DNA of 64,000 nt from Reticulitermes speratus (Eukaryota; Arthropoda; Insecta; Blattodea; Rhinotermitidae): NCBI GenBank assembly GCA_021186555.1, contig JAJKFL010000039.1, forward strand, positions 14,178,733-14,242,732, given 5' to 3'. A program made the position numbers and the translations under genes. A model generated the notes under the pieces. The model was given only the letters and a program-made list of their open reading frames with translations, ran no database searches and was not told the DNA's origin. Below, piece by piece: positions 1 to 11,840 of the stretch; position 1 is the stretch's first letter; each line of letters starts with the position of its first letter.

Positions 1-134
1 CATTGCTCACTATGAGCTACTGGATACGCATACTTCATCGCCAATTTGCTCTGTTCGCTTTCATACATTGTCATTAAACATATGTTCATGAACCTAATCA
101 AATAACGCCATGGTACCTTAAAAAGTTACGGTAC

Positions 135-497
135 TCACCTGGTCGAGAAATAACCTGGTTTCATGAAATCTAAAGATTCATAACCGTGTTCACAAAATCC
201 TGGTCCCAATCTCCACATCCTACTACCGACGACATGTTTTAATAACGCCGTTATGTCAAATAGACGCCATATCAAGATTCCCCAAGTGATTTATTTCATT
301 AGTGTTCAATCGGAATTCTTATTTTCCATCCCCACAATGGTGCTACATATCCCATCCTTCGTGATTTAATCACCCTAAGACGTGTAAAGTAAACATTATG
401 GAGCTCCTCATTACGCCATTTTCTCAAGGCTTTTATTTCTTCAAATTTCTTGGGTGCAAAATTTCCCCTCGTCACTTCCTTCTGAAGCATCTTCAAT
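135..497 (-). pseudogene. Non-LTR retrotransposon (LINE) C-terminal fragment, antisense
   Basis: Minus-strand translation at 299-496 gives ALRKWRNEELHNVYFTRLRVIKSRRM, the region just after the reverse transcriptase domain in insect LINEs (usual form W-R-x-L-H-N-E-E-L-H-N-L-Y ... V-I-K-S-R-R-M-R-W-A-G-H-V). The plus strand at 150-230 continues with the degraded complement of the 'NAVMNLRVP' terminus seen better at 36.5 kb. The frame is broken, so this is a dead 3' end. The assignment rests on family knowledge of these C-termini; the clade is not resolved. Confidence 0.6.
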
Positions 498-794
498 CTG
501 TAATATTCACTCAGATTGACAGCTCAAGTTTTAAGCTTACTTAACTTCATGGTACAGTCTTACTCTAATATTGCTAAACCATTTAATAAGCTACCCGATT
601 TGATATACGTGCTTACAAGGTACCACCACTCGAACGTAACCAACGACATTCGGATCGAGTCCTTCCCTTCACGCTCTATCTATGGACAAGCGATTTCAAT
701 ATAACACTCCCATCTACACCTGACCTCCCAACTGACGTATTTCAGCTACGGTTATCGACTACAATTGTTACATGTTTCTTCTCCCTGCCATGCT

Positions 795-975
795 TATTTA
801 GTTACATCTCATCCCCTTGATTGGATCACCCTAAAAGCTTCAAATACGTAGAGGACAAAGCACGTTTACATATTACGAAGCTCTTCACTGTGTAATTTCT
901 TCCATTCTCCTGTTCCTTCACCGTTCTTAGATTTAAATGTTTTCTTTCACACTTAGTTTTCAAACACCCCCAGTG
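795..975 (-). pseudogene. Second antisense LINE fragment
   Basis: The stretch repeats the antisense signature seen at 360-480: a 'tgattggatcaccctaa' block, then a 'gaagctcttcactgtg' block corresponding to reverse-complemented EELHN..Y..VIKSRR codons. It is too decayed for an open frame. It may be a separate insertion or a displaced piece of the copy at 135-497. Confidence 0.4.
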
Positions 976-2856
976 CATTTTCTCTTAGAGCAAATGACCG
1001 CGTTTCACGGCTATATACATCAGGCGAAGTTATAGAGTTGTGTATTCTGATCTTTACTTAGCCACTTCATTTTCGTTTCTCTCAAGAGCAACTTGGACTG
1101 AACGTTTGTGCTTTGTTCACTTAATTACGATTTTCAACTACTAAGGAAACTTACTCGATCAAAATCCCTCGCAATAAAAACAACCTACTGCTTTGTGTGC
1201 GCCATCAAAAGCATTGCTCAAAACCACGCAATCATCCTGCCATGCACGATATGGCCAGTAAATTCACAGCGCATTGCATGTATCTATAAAACAGGTATCA
1301 GCGTATAAACAAATTACATACCACCCCCAAAGAACTGCATTCTTCTCCGTAGAACCCTCTGGGGCTCTCATCAGACCCTGGGGTTTTGCGAAGCAGTTTG
1401 GGAATCAGTGAAGCAGCTCACACAGTGTGAATACCGAGATGATTATGAAAAGAACCGTTGAAAAGATACCTTAAGGAAGCAGCGATGACCTATTTTAAGC
1501 GGTAAAGAGCATTTATCTGGAGAAACTGCAGACAACAGCAAAAAATTTAAATAAATATCGTAACCACTCACCCGATATTTGACCATCGGATTTACGAAAT
1601 AGGAAGCATGATGGCTAGTCACTACATCGCGACATTCTATGACTGATTTAATCAACTTTCCTCTTAAAAAAACCCATTACGATATTCATTGTCAGCACTC
1701 CGGTCGCTGATACAATCAAGTAAAATAAATGTATATAAAATTAAAAGGCATTTGGTCCAAATCCGCTCAGAATAGGCAAGCCATGCACTGAATGTGATGT
1801 AAGGGGCATGTGCTCGAATGTGGCAATACGTTACAATGGCCCTACCAAAAGCAATTAATGTAAATCATTGAACGTTATAACTATTGTTATGGCGACGCTT
1901 CACTGGCTTCACAAGACCACAAAACTTTATAGAAGTCGGCAGATCTTATAAGCGAAGCCCTTATAGCGTTACCTCACTCTTCATGGGACCATAAAACTCA
2001 ACGTTCTAAGTAGGAGCATTACAAACATGCTTCCTTTTATTGACACCTCGAATTAGTGGTGCTTCCTTACACAGCGCAGGGTTGTGTTCGTGCTATCGTT
2101 AAAATAAATTGAGCTGTCGCTTCTGAAGTAACTACAATACATGATCCGAGTAACACGACAAGCCTTTCTGCTTAAGTTGAAATTACGGATATACGCTGCA
2201 GATAATCCTAGGGTTGACCAAAGTGAAATATGAGGAAATTTACACAACGCATACCGCAAGCTTGTATGATTCACATCACAGGATTCTGGAATTGGAACTC
2301 CTGTGAACTTTGTCAAAATTTTGTGCATTTTGTCTGATTCACACACAAAGAGTAGTTCTTATGGTATCTGTGACTTAGAGCCCTTGCCAGAAACCAAATA
2401 CACTCAGTGGTCACATGGTTTTACTCAGTTATAACGAGAGAATTTTAAGAATAATTTGAAAATGGTCGATATCCCTTGCTAATCCTGCGCCACAGTTTGG
2501 ATCTACTTAAGATTCTCGTTGTTAGCATGTTTGAAATAATTCAAGTATAACTCTCCTCACTTCAGTTCCTTATTTAGTTACGTGCTGACTCAACAGCCTA
2601 GTGACCAATTTAAAAGAGAGCAGAAGTATAAGGAGACAACAACAGCTAAAAATAAGGGCAGAGCCAGAACAAACACAATAAAAAATTAAACTTAATTCAC
2701 TTAAGAAACAAAGTTAAATCGAAAGGTAGAAAAATATTAATACATAATGAGTATAAGCATGTCGTAACCCGTGGTAAGGGTGTTTTAACAGATAATACAG
2801 TGCCATAGTAACATGAGAAGTGAGTGATGAGAACACAAATTATTCTCTAAATTTAT
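976..2856. other. No gene seen; AT-rich unique-looking sequence
   Basis: Short frames only (longest about 97 codons on the minus strand at 2053-2346, composition not coding-like). No splice-bounded frame, tRNA head or recognisable repeat was found. Confidence 0.5.
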
Positions 2857-2900
2857 CAATAATAATAATACATATTATTATTATTATTATTATTATTATT
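2857..2900. repeat. Mirror-oriented (AAT)n/(ATT)n microsatellite
   Basis: An AAT run is followed directly by a longer ATT run, so the locus is self-complementary and can fold on itself. Confidence 0.9.
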
Positions 2901-3449
2901 AGCGCCAGGGCTCATGGAAAATATGGCCTGTCTTATGAATTGCAGACATTAAAATAATAATAAAAATGATAGGCAACAATATAACCTAGAGAAAAGTGAT
3001 GAACAGCAACAACTAAACTGCTTGTAACTTACAACTTGCGTAATTAAATGCATAAATCACAAAAAAAAGGGTTTGCCCATCAATATACCAGTATCACTTA
3101 CACATGGCATTAGCCGCTGATGCGTATTCATTTTATAAGTTTTTAGAACGTTCTAGTAGCAGAAATGGACATATTAAGTAGCAAAAGGTGCCTGCTGAAT
3201 TAATGTGAAATTCTTAGGCGTTTTCTGTAAGCATTTATCTCGGATGATGCGATGGCTTGAACCGGCCAGAAAGGTGTTAGTATTTCATAGGAGTATAACA
3301 ACAATGTGGCAGCGAAACGCAATCTCTCATTCTGAATAAAAAAATGTTTCAGGACACAGGAGGTTTACTTAAAAGAAGAAGGGACCTAAGGGTGAAAACA
3401 CAAAAATTGAGAAAATTATACAATAAAGAGCTTATTTACCTAACATTCA

Positions 3450-3985
3450 TAATTAACTAACTAATTCCACGGAGCGGAATCCTTCTTGAGAAGCCAACAG
3501 TTTCGCATGAACTGAAGAATTTCTCCGCATTTTGCGAAATCCGTGGGCTCATTACCGCAATCACAACAGCCCGCCACTGGTCACTATCTTCAGCCCAAAT
3601 TTGTTCAGTCCACACGTCTACCTTCCCATTTCTTTACGATCCGTTTTAATATTATACTCCCCTATACGTCGAAGTCTTCCAAGCCATTTCTTTCCTTTAG
3701 GTTTGCCCACCAAATTTCTGCAATATTTCTTTTCTGTCACATTAGTGCCACAAACCCCTCTCATTTCATTCTCTCTTATTCAGTCACCCTAATAACATCT
3801 GTCGAGCAGTACAAATCATAACACTCCCCAATATTTAGTTCTATCTAGCCTTTTTCTTATTTCCTCTTATGTCAAATATCTTCCTCAGAACTCCATTGTC
3901 GAACATCCTTAGAATTGTCTCTATTGACAGGGACCATATTTCACACCCATACAAAAGTACTAATGTGAGTAAAATTATTAATAAA
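3450..3985 (-). pseudogene. LINE reverse transcriptase C-terminal fragment, antisense
   Basis: Reading the minus strand from about 3985 downwards gives VLLYGCEIWSLSIETILR, the standard 'LLYGCE.W.L' segment after the LINE palm/thumb, then LRMFDNGVLRKIF. Lower coordinates give the 'IWAEDSDQWRA' and 'AVMSPRIS' type terminus near 3530-3600, ending at the LINE 3' tail near 3455. Several stops and frameshifts are present. The order of landmarks matches the other LINE tails here (7.6, 11.4, 36.5, 50.6 kb), so this is one insertion about 530 bp long, 5'-truncated and pseudogenised. Confidence 0.7.
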
Positions 3986-4642
3986 GAGAGAGGATGGATA
4001 TATAGCATGCACTTGAGGAATAAATGCAGAAAATTCTGGTCTGGAAATCCGGCGGGAAGAGAACAACACGGAGATTAAGCATACGTAGGAGAATATCATC
4101 AAAAGGATGATACAGAAATAGGGAACAACGGGGAACTGAATTCAACTGGCTGAGGGCAGTTTCCAAAGACAAGGTAATAACTTGAAATTCAAGCAAGACA
4201 ATTCTTGTCAAAGTAAGCCACTGTAAACTTTTCGGAAAAAAAACTGTGCAGAATGCAGTTAATTAATGATGATGGTGGTGATAATGATGATGGCTGTCAC
4301 TTTGCGCTTCATTAGCGGCTACCGGAGATGAGATGAGACCTCTGGTCCCTCCCCACAATGTAGTTCCCACGTGACTGTCGGTCTTTCCCACATTATTGTG
4401 GTCTCGCCTCTCCTGCGGGTGTTGTGTTCATTTGCATGAAAACTGATTGATTAATCTTACAGTCGCCTTCATTGAATTCGCCGACATGTAAGTTTCGGTT
4501 GTGGTTCGGTTTGCAGTCAGGGTATTTGTTTTCACTTCACTTCCGAGTCAGGCAGGATCCTCTGACCACCAAACTTCCTATCATATGCATATCGACGTCT
4601 CTTTCATCAGCAAGAGGCAAAGTGGTGTGGCAGTAACACGCT

Positions 4643-5175
4643 AGACCAGTGGTTCGAGGACGCCTAGGGGTCAGCCAGACGATTTGTCTTGGTATTGTTA
4701 CTTAGAAGGGAAACAAACTGTATTGAATGGTTTTTATTATTTTACAAAGTCTGTTAATCTGTTAGAAGGAAGTTAGAAGGAAGGATAGAAATGACGAGAA
4801 GAAGAGGGAGAAGACGTAAGCAGCTGCTGGATGACCTTAAGGAAAAGAGAAGGTACTGGAAATTGAAAGAGGAAGCACTAGATCGCACTTTGTGGAGAAC
4901 TCGCTTTGGAAGAGGCTACGGACCTGTCGTAAGACAGACTGCAGAATGAAAGAATGAATGAATTAATGAATGAATAATGGGTTTTATTTATTTTTATTAC
5001 TCTTAGCAAAAACATAGTTTTGAAAGGAATACTTATATCGACTTAGTAAACTTTTTATAAAGTTTAAATATGTTTCTTGTTTGTAATTATTCGAATGTTA
5101 AGCGTTACCTCGAGTTGTGTCTGAGGGGTCCTTGAGTTCAGAAAATGTTTGAGAGTGGGTCCGGAGAATTGGCGA
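4643..5175. mobile_element. Possible degraded hAT-type element interrupted by the LINE tail
   Basis: 'ccagtggttcgaggacgc' at 4643 resembles a hAT terminal inverted repeat. The segment near 5118-5170 resembles the 'ggggtcc..ttcaaaaagtttgag' interior of such elements. The right terminus is not recognisable, so the nesting of the LINE inside it is only a suggestion. Confidence 0.25.
4745..4980 (+). pseudogene. LINE 3' end with (GAAT)n tail
   Basis: Plus-strand translation from about 4798 reads RRKQLLDDLKEKRRYWK and then LWRTRFGRGYGPVVRQTAE before a stop, a highly recognisable insect LINE C-terminus. The stop is followed by a short GAATGAATGAAT-like tail (4947-4978), as expected for target-primed insertion. 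The same terminus recurs at 8345 and 21785. Only about 60 codons survive. Confidence 0.75.
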
Positions 5176-5456
5176 GCCTTTGCAAGGGGTCTCACTATGT
5201 AAGGATTAAGAATTCAGTGATCGGTCTTTATAAGGGACATGAAGTGTTTTCTCAGTGAGGTAAGAATTTAATTTTTATACGCGACTTAGATAAATGTCAG
5301 TATTCAAAGGCGATATCAGGTAACAGCTTATTTTGCATGTGCGGACAATCGCACATAGGTCGCTCGAAACTTGGGCACTTGCAGTTTTTTTAACCAACGA
5401 ATGCAATTTTTTATTTTATTTTCGTATTTCTCTTCAAATTACCCTTTATAAAAAAA

Positions 5457-5508
5457 CTTAAAACTCAAGGTAAAAATGTAAAATTTTTACCTTGAATTTT
5501 AAGTTTTT
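5457..5508. repeat. AT-rich inverted repeat (hairpin)
   Basis: 'acttaaaactcaagg' at the left is mirrored by 'ccttgaattttaagt' at the right across a short centre, giving a stem of about 23 bp with few mismatches. It lies just upstream of the hammerhead-like motif at 5516 and is probably part of the same element. Confidence 0.7.
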
Positions 5509-5515
5509 TTGTAAA

Positions 5516-5560
5516 CAAACACCTGATGATCATCGGCTTGATCGAAACATGTAGTGTTTG
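5516..5560 (+). ncRNA. Hammerhead-ribozyme-like motif
   Basis: Stem I strands CAAACAC (5516-5522) and GTGTTTG (5554-5560) pair perfectly over 7 bp. Between them lie the core CTGATGA (5523-5529), GAAA (5544-5547), the self-complementary ACATGT (5547-5552) and A at the cleavage position H17 (5553). Stem II is weak: only TCA/TGA can pair around the loop. Core and stem I fit the type I hammerhead layout; activity is uncertain because of stem II. Confidence 0.6.
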
Positions 5561-6420
5561 AAAAAATTAATAACAGATAAAGGTTGGGTCAGAAGGAATA
5601 AGTAGTGTTATTTATGTAAGTTGGGCACTAACGCTTTATTGAGAATACACTCATCAGTTCGATGGAAGCGTGCAGACCGCGTAGTGAACATGACTGTTTA
5701 TGTTTTAGAATATCTTTGTCTTACGAGTATTAAAACCTATAATGTCTGACGCGAAACGAAATCGTTAGGAAAGTAAGAAGTGCGTAATGAAACATATGCA
5801 CCTTGCCTAACTGCGCACTCAGCAGGTTTGAAACAAACAAATACAAGCACCAACGCCAATGAATGAAGGTCAGAGTCATGTTTTTATTTTCATATCAACA
5901 CAGCACACAACATCATACCAGATTGGGCTTCCCCACCAAAACCTCAGCATCGCATTCCGGCACAAACCTAAAGATATCTAAAGAATATAATTCTTTCCCT
6001 CTTTTCTCGCAGTCATAACTGTAATCCTGAAGTCCTTTCGTGCAGTGTTATCAGTTTCTTCCTCCCTTCCTCTGCTTCTGTTGCAATGCGATCGCAACTG
6101 AATATATCAGAGCGCACAACCTACCGACTATGTTCACCACTGTTTCTCTATTCGTCAAAATTTGACACAGAAGTCAGTCACTACGAAAGGCCCGTCGGTA
6201 AATAACAGAAATATGGTCAATCAGGGCCGGGTCACACACAGAATATTATTAGTTTGCTCATGGCTTTATTCAGTACATCCAGTAAAATTCCGTGACAGTA
6301 CATTAAATTAGGCCACGGTAGTTCTACAAGTTTCATATTTCATTTTTAATTTTTATCCCGTTATTCCACTCGATATAGTCTCCGTTAAATGAAACATTGC
6401 CTCAACAAAATTTATTGTTT
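5561..6420. other. No gene seen
   Basis: Unique-looking sequence. I found no coding frame with splice signals and no recognised repeat. Confidence 0.5.
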
Positions 6421-6562
6421 CCCGGGGGTAAAGCGGCCGGGGCGTGGAGTTGACCACCCATCCCCATCTAGCGCCGAGGTTAAAGAAAGAGTAGAGCTAT
6501 ACCTCTGCTCCCCCTCTGGGCCTTCATGGCCTGTTCTAGGGTAAACTTTACCTTTACCTCAC
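6421..6562 (+). mobile_element. SINE-3-related repeat with TTTACC tail
   Basis: It shares the 'ggggtaaagcggccgg' internal block and the TTTACCTTTACC-type 3' end with SINE-3 copies, but has its own middle ('agagtagagctatacctctg'). A minus-strand copy of the same middle lies at 57966-58082, which shows it is a repeat family. Confidence 0.6.
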
Positions 6563-6983
6563 AATTTATTTTATGAGAAACCTACAGCAGGAATGGAAGT
6601 TCAAGTAACTACTTTAAGGTGGGCCATAATCCCATAATATTCACTTCGTGGTATTAAATTGTAACTCGTATGAAGTCAGCAATTTATGCTGCAGAAAACT
6701 GTCTGTAGTAAAACTGAAGTAAAGGTGTTGGGTGACAGTCCCGCCTCTTCGCTGGAAATGTGCGTGGTTGTGGGTTCAGGCAGTAGGCCTAAAGCTGTTT
6801 GAGGAAGAACTGAACCAACGGTGGCGACGAGTTCCACAGCTTCGGTTATACAAGTATAACAGCTGTCTGGTGAAGAGACTAGGGTATAACAACAGTATTA
6901 TGACTGCTTACTAAAATACAGACATAAGTTGCAGTTTTATTAGAAAATGAAGAATGTTTACCGCTTTATATGTGGGTCTAAAC

Positions 6984-7110
6984 CAGCGGTTCTCAACCGG
7001 TGTACCGCGGCATAGTAGCCTAACGCGAGCTGTTGCCTAGTGTGTCACAAGTCTTCGAAGAGAAGGATGATTAAGTCAATTTCTATCGTAAATTAAAATT
7101 CTGAAAATTA
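6984..7110 (+). mobile_element. Terminal part of a hAT-like element
   Basis: 'cagcggttctcaaccggtg' at 6984 is the typical outer end of hAT-derived repeats, followed by 'taccgcggca'. No matching right terminus (ggttgagaaccgctg) was found, so this is a solo end or a decayed copy. Confidence 0.45.
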
Positions 7111-7138
7111 AAAACTGGCAAAGCTATTCCTGTCTGTT

Positions 7139-7145
7139 TGCCTCT

Positions 7146-7189
<44 letters not shown>

Positions 7190-7205
7190 ATCTCCTCTCT
7201 CCTCT

Positions 7206-7236
<31 letters not shown>

Positions 7237-7240
7237 TATA
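7139..7240. repeat. (CT)n then (CA)n(TA)n microsatellite
   Basis: About 75 bp of CT dinucleotides with a few C and A interruptions, then CA repeats and a short TA run. Confidence 0.95.
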
Positions 7241-7611
7241 TACACACAAAGGTTGGGGATTCGATGGAAGTTTGTTGAGCTCAGGGAACGATTATATGAA
7301 CTTTGGAAACCACTCCTTTTAGTTTAGTTTCTGTAATCGATATTTGTATCAAAGCTTTATCGTCTTTATACTGCACGATAATTACATATATTTTATACAA
7401 TAAACAACATAAATATATTAAAATATGTGTACTCTTTACCACAAATTTCAGTTCTCTGTTCCAGTGTCAGTGTGCTAAGGGAGTAAAGAAACATCCCAAG
7501 CGTGCCGCAAGCACCTACAGTTTGCGAATCGACGGCCTCAATGCATCTTGCTACGGACTTCAAAGACAAAAATGGAAAAGAGGAAGGATCTGTGCACCTC
7601 ACTGAAGTATA

Positions 7612-7850
7612 ACTAACTAACTCCATGGAGCAGAGTTCTTCTTGAGAAGCTAGCAGGTCGTCAGCTAGTCAAGAAATTCCCCGCGTTTTATGGAACCCGA
7701 AGGTTCATTACCGCATTCACAAGAGCCCGCCACCTGTCCCTATCCTGAGCCATATCAATCCAGTCCATGCCCCCCATCCCACTTCTTGAAGATCCATTTT
7801 AATATTACCCTCCCATCTAAGCCTGGGTCTTCCATTATTTTCATTTAATG
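7612..7850 (-). pseudogene. LINE 3' end, antisense
   Basis: On the minus strand the order is '[14 protein letters not shown]' (about 7735-7770), then a '[11 protein letters not shown]'-type terminus near 7690, then a 'LLRRTLLHGVS'-type end near 7620. This is the same LINE family as at 36.5 kb. It is truncated upstream of about 7850. Confidence 0.7.
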
Positions 7851-7927
7851 CAAACAGCTACAAATCAATGCGTATAAAACACATCACGCCTTACGACAGG
7901 AAATATTTCCTGTTATGTTCCAATGAA

Positions 7928-8205
7928 CACTGCGCTAAAAGCCGGAAGGCCATGGGTTCTATTCCCAATGCATTCATTGGGATTTCTCATTGACTTAATC
8001 CTTCCGGCCGCTCTATGGCCCTAGGGTCGATTCAGCCACTAATAGAAATGCATACCAGGGGTATCTCCTGGGGGTAAAAGCGGCCGGTGGTTAGGGCTGA
8101 CAACCTTGCCAACTTCATGTGCCGATTGTCCAGAATTCTGGGATCCTCAGCCTCCTGGAGTCCTCAGGGCCTGTCCAGACCTGTATAGGGATTGTTTGCT
8201 TCCTA
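7928..8205 (+). mobile_element. SINE-3 copy (tRNA-derived)
   Basis: Begins in a degraded tRNA-like head (CACTGCGCTAAAAGCCGGAAGG, with B box GGTTCTATTCC). The family body follows: 'cttccggccgctctatggccc', 'agccactaatagaaatg', 'gggctgacaacctt', 'ctcctggagtcctcagggcc'. The 3' end near 8205 is TTGTTTGCTTCC, a decayed form of the TTTACC tail of other copies. Box A is incomplete. Confidence 0.75.
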
Positions 8206-8344
8206 CTTTCCATTAAACGTATGCTGTATCAAAATGTATTTGAAGAGAAAGCGAATTTCGTAATTGCAATATTTATATCTTGTAGGCCTAACCCATTCTG
8301 CCTTAACAGCTGCTTTTAGTTGTAGAGTCTGATAATCTGAAATC

Positions 8345-8440
8345 TGAAACAGGAAGCACTAGAAGACACTGTCTGGTGAGTTCGTTTCGGAGGAGGGTAT
8401 GGAGCTGTCGCAAGAGGGACTACGCAATGAATACATCTAA
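8345..8440 (+). pseudogene. LINE 3' end fragment (RGYG family)
   Basis: 'caggaagcactagaagacactgtctgg...ggagggtatggagctg' translates as QEALEDTVW..VRFGGGYGAV, a diverged copy of the terminus at 4745 and 21785. Only about 30 codons remain. Confidence 0.6.
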
Positions 8441-8569
8441 AAGTATGGATTACATTAAATCAACAAGAACCAATATGAAATTCATGTAACCTATATTACA
8501 ACACTGACTTTAATACATATTTACTGAGCAATTACAGACAAGCAACATGCTAGCATACAGATAAACCTT

Positions 8570-8785
8570 GATTTCAGGCTTCCGCCGCGATGTAGATGAG
8601 ATCTGCGATCTTCTGGGATATTACGCAGCGTTGAGTGGTAGTTCTGTACCGACGTTTCAGGACGACCTATCGGTCCCTTCTTCAAGGGTCAAGAAGTCTG
8701 GGGTAGGTTGTCCCGAAACGTCGGTACAGAACTACCTCTCAGCGCTGCGTAATATCGCAGAAGAGGGCAGATCTCATTCACACTA
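8570..8785. mobile_element. Palindromic ~220-bp element with hammerhead-like centre (family P)
   Basis: The two halves are inverted copies: 'gatctgcgatcttctgggat' and 'gtagttctgtaccgacgttt' on the left reappear reverse-complemented on the right. Five comparable copies are in this window, so it is a repeat family. Each arm holds GTCGGTAC / GAAAC / GTCCY..AGGWC / a TTGAAGA block. Read in order this resembles a hammerhead with an extra U in the core. It has no coding capacity. Confidence 0.8.
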
Positions 8786-9518
8786 CACGTTTATCTCATG
8801 TAATGTATGCAAACAACACATTAAAAGCTTGTTTATATTACTTATCTGTGACACAAATACAGAATTTCGTTTTAGGTTACAGTCTTTCGCTCTACGCAGC
8901 CCGTCAGCCAGTTCTGCAGCCATTTCTGCTGCACAGCTGTAGCAGGTGGTGCCAGGGCGTTGCCACTGTCGAACTCACAGGCGTAGCTGAAGGCCGAAGT
9001 GTCATTGTGCATTTGTTTGTGTTTCAGACACAACTGCTGTTTGCATTCACAACGTTTCGTAACCACACTTAACCAAACACTTGTTATATGAGTAAGTCAT
9101 GTTCTAACACACTCTTCCTGTTACAACCAGCCGAACGCTGGCCGATGTGTGTATTTCACTTGCTTCACAATGACTGAGTTGCAGCGAGTCGACAGCGCTG
9201 TTAAACAGCCTTTATACCTCCGCCTTACTGTCAGTTTCCTGTTTTATTCAACGGTGTTTTGCAATAGCACAGGTTAGGCAGCTTCGAATGTTGAGGGTGA
9301 CTGTGAGTGATGAAATGTGAAGGATGAGGAAGAAGGTGGTTGTGGCTTTTTTCACATAATATGCAACATTTTAGGGCAGGGATTGAAAGTAGATGTTAAA
9401 AACCGCATTGACGGCCACAGGCTTCTAGGCCAAAAGCCGATAATGGCACGTCCCAAATACGTGCTAAATGCTCAAAGGCCTTTAATATTATCCATGTTCC
9501 GTGCAGTAAGATAATTTT

Positions 9519-9952
9519 ACAATGTTTATTCCAACAACTGCACAACAGTTAGATACAAAAGTATACAATCATATATCAAGCCTTATCTCATACTGCTCAC
9601 CCATCCATGGGGACATGAACAACCACACAAGACACAGGGACAAATCCCTGAAAACTAAGATGACATTCTACGATAGATGTTTGTTTGCAATCAAATTATA
9701 AATTTTAAGGTATAGGCTGCTTACATGCAATTTGCACTATACCTTTTAGTCATTTTTATACAATTTTAATATCTGTTTTTTTAACTCTACAATTCCACAT
9801 CTATGACATAATTAGCCAATTTTGAGCTTTTCTTTATTGAATACCTCCCTGAAGATGGCCGAAAAAGGCCGAAACATGTAGGAGGTTTGCGATATAATTG
9901 CATAAGTTTGTATCTAACTGTCGTGCAGTTGTTGGAATAAACACTGTAAAAA
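9519..9952 (+). mobile_element. Inverted-repeat element carrying a hammerhead
   Basis: The left end 'tttattccaacaactgcac' and right end 'gtgcagttgttggaataaac' are inverted copies, extending into 'agttagatacaaa' / 'tttgtatctaact'. Between them is about 350 bp of AT-rich sequence, with a textbook hammerhead near the right end. No ORF is present. Its layout matches the other Penelope-type foldbacks, although the MHG start tag was not found next to it. Confidence 0.75.
9843..9886 (+). ncRNA. Hammerhead ribozyme motif, best-formed copy
   Basis: Stem I ACCTCC (9843-9848) pairs with GGAGGT (9881-9886). The core is CTGAAGA (9849-9855), then one U, stem II GGCC (9857-9860), loop GAAAAA, GGCC (9867-9870), then GAAA (9871-9874). 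Stem III is the self-complementary ACATGT (9874-9879) and H17 is A (9880). Every invariant hammerhead position is present. The extra U between A9 and stem II departs from the usual model but recurs across the window. With only 2 bp possible in cis, stem III would favour dimeric folding. Confidence 0.8.
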
Positions 9953-10123
9953 AAAGTACAAAAAGCCTGTGCTGGCCTCTATCTGTTCTTCTCCCTTTCT
10001 CTTCTTCCACCCTCAGTCTCCTTCAACCAATTAGACCTCACCTTCTCCCAAACCGTCTCATTTTAGGCCATTATAACGTTTTGACAATCGATAGAAATTT
10101 GAGAATTTTGTACAGTGTTCTGT

Positions 10124-10152
10124 TTACAACAACAACAACAACAACAACAACA

Positions 10153-10191
<39 letters not shown>

Positions 10192-10214
10192 GCTATTAGT
10201 AGTAGTAGTAACCG
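10124..10214. repeat. (CAA)n(CTA)n(GTA)n compound microsatellite
   Basis: CAA repeats pass into CTA repeats, then a short AGT run. Frames across it give artificial poly-Q, poly-L or poly-T. Confidence 0.95.
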
Positions 10215-10784
10215 TCACCACCACCAGACCTGCTACCCGTGATACCTCATTGACACATACCTACGCACAGTGTCTTTGCGCGCCTACAGAAAGCCTCAAT
10301 GCCGCCTGTGATTTCAGGAAACGGCCAGAAGTAGAACGCGCTGGGGTTAGCGTCTCGCCTCAGAACACATCACTGTCTTCATTCGCATCGCTGCCTTTCG
10401 TGAGCACATAAATTTATGCTGAATAAAACCAATTTTAAAGTAATTTGCATTCATCTCTTCTTATAAAACCTCTACAGCATTTTCAGATATGCAGCTGATC
10501 GCTGGGTTCTTTAATTTAACCGAATCCATGAAGAGTTGCATTTATGAATTAACATTTCTTCGTTTCCTGTATGGTCCACTGGCAGTTCAGAGTTTCCGTT
10601 GTTAAAAAAAACCGGCTAGCACACCTGCTACGACTGTGATGTTTCGTGATTTTCCTCTCTCTCCAGGCAAGTGTTGAAGCGACGACTATTTCTTCCAAAT
10701 CCTTACCTATGCACCATTCACGTTAACCTCCTCCATCGCACAGAACATCACGGTCGTCAGACCAGCACTCTGGCGGATCGCTAT

Positions 10785-10998
10785 GAAATTCGGCAAACTG
10801 CAATTCCTCTTGAGATCTTCTTTCTTCTCGGATGTTACACAGCGGAGATTGGTAGTTATTTACAGACATTTCGGGACAACCTATCGGTCAAATTTTCAAG
10901 GGTCAAGCAATCCCGTAACGTCGGTAACTGCCTATCTTACGAAGCGTAACAACCCAAGAGTGCTAAGATCTCATTTACACCGCGGCTGAAGTCTGAAA
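10785..10998. mobile_element. Family P palindromic element
   Basis: Inverted halves 'cttctcggatgttacacagc' and 'taacaacccaagagtgctaa', with centre 'tcaagggtcaagcaatcccg'. The right end 'gcggctgaagtctgaaatca' matches the reversed outer end of the copies at 28278 and 49960. Confidence 0.75.
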
Positions 10999-11369
10999 TC
11001 ACGCAGTTACGTTTCACTTTGATGCTAATGTCGCTTTTGTAAACACATTATCGTGTTCAAAACTAAACTTTGGAAGTGCCACTTCAACTGTAGCATCTCT
11101 GTGTACCACTGATATAAGTACCGAACAAGTCAATATTCACAATTCAAAATCACTTCAGTATCCAGTACCATTTCCAGTACCCTAGCAGGAATTATGAGGC
11201 ATAAAGCCGTAGGAAAAAAATATCCTATCGGAAAAGATAGATCATCGAAACAACACTGGGTGTGGACTTGAAGTCCGGTGACTGGTCACAAGACTGAAAG
11301 GCCCCGAGTACCTCCTTAAATGAGTAACTAATTACAGGCTGTGCCTTGACAATGAATTATTCGGCAGGT

Positions 11370-11840
11370 TAAGACGCTGCCGGCCTTTTATGGAAACCGA
11401 AAACCGTGTTCACAGTATCCTAATACGAGCAGTTCAATTCAGCCCATACCTTCACACCTCAGTTTAATATCCATTTTAATACTGTCGCCCCATCTACAAT
11501 TAGGTCTTCGAAGTGGTCTCTTCCTTTGAGGTTTTTTAAACGTAATTCTCGTCTGTCATATGCGAGTTATTCCCACCAATCTCATCTTTGATTAATCACG
11601 CTCTTAATGCCACGAGAGGTGTACAAATTGTGAAGCTCACCGTTGTCTAATATGTTTCTAACTATCAGTTAATCTTTCTTACACCCAGATATTCCCCTAA
11701 CAATTTTTTTCTCATAAAATTCCAGTGTTGCCACAAAGAGTAACCTGCCTTTTCCTGTTCTTACGGAAAGACATTGTTAGCCGTACAGTGAAATATCAAC
11801 CCAGATGACCGCCCATTTACGGCTCTCCGCAACTGCATCT
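11370..11840 (-). pseudogene. LINE C-terminal fragment, antisense
   Basis: The landmark order equals that at 3450-3985: tail near 11385 ('ggccttttatggaaaccg'), 'ccattttaatactgtcgccc' (EDNIKM region) near 11475, 'cgctcttaatgcc' near 11600, then the outer block to about 11840. It is heavily decayed. Confidence 0.55.

Noticed and set aside
299..496. Small host protein of 65 codons
   Set aside because: The sequence is the post-RT segment of a LINE in antisense orientation.
8568..8942. 124-codon protein and a rho-independent-like terminator
   Set aside because: The frame lies in a palindromic family P element; the hairpin belongs to the repeat.
10115..10411. Poly-Gln/poly-Leu proteins
   Set aside because: Frames across the CAA/CTA microsatellite.
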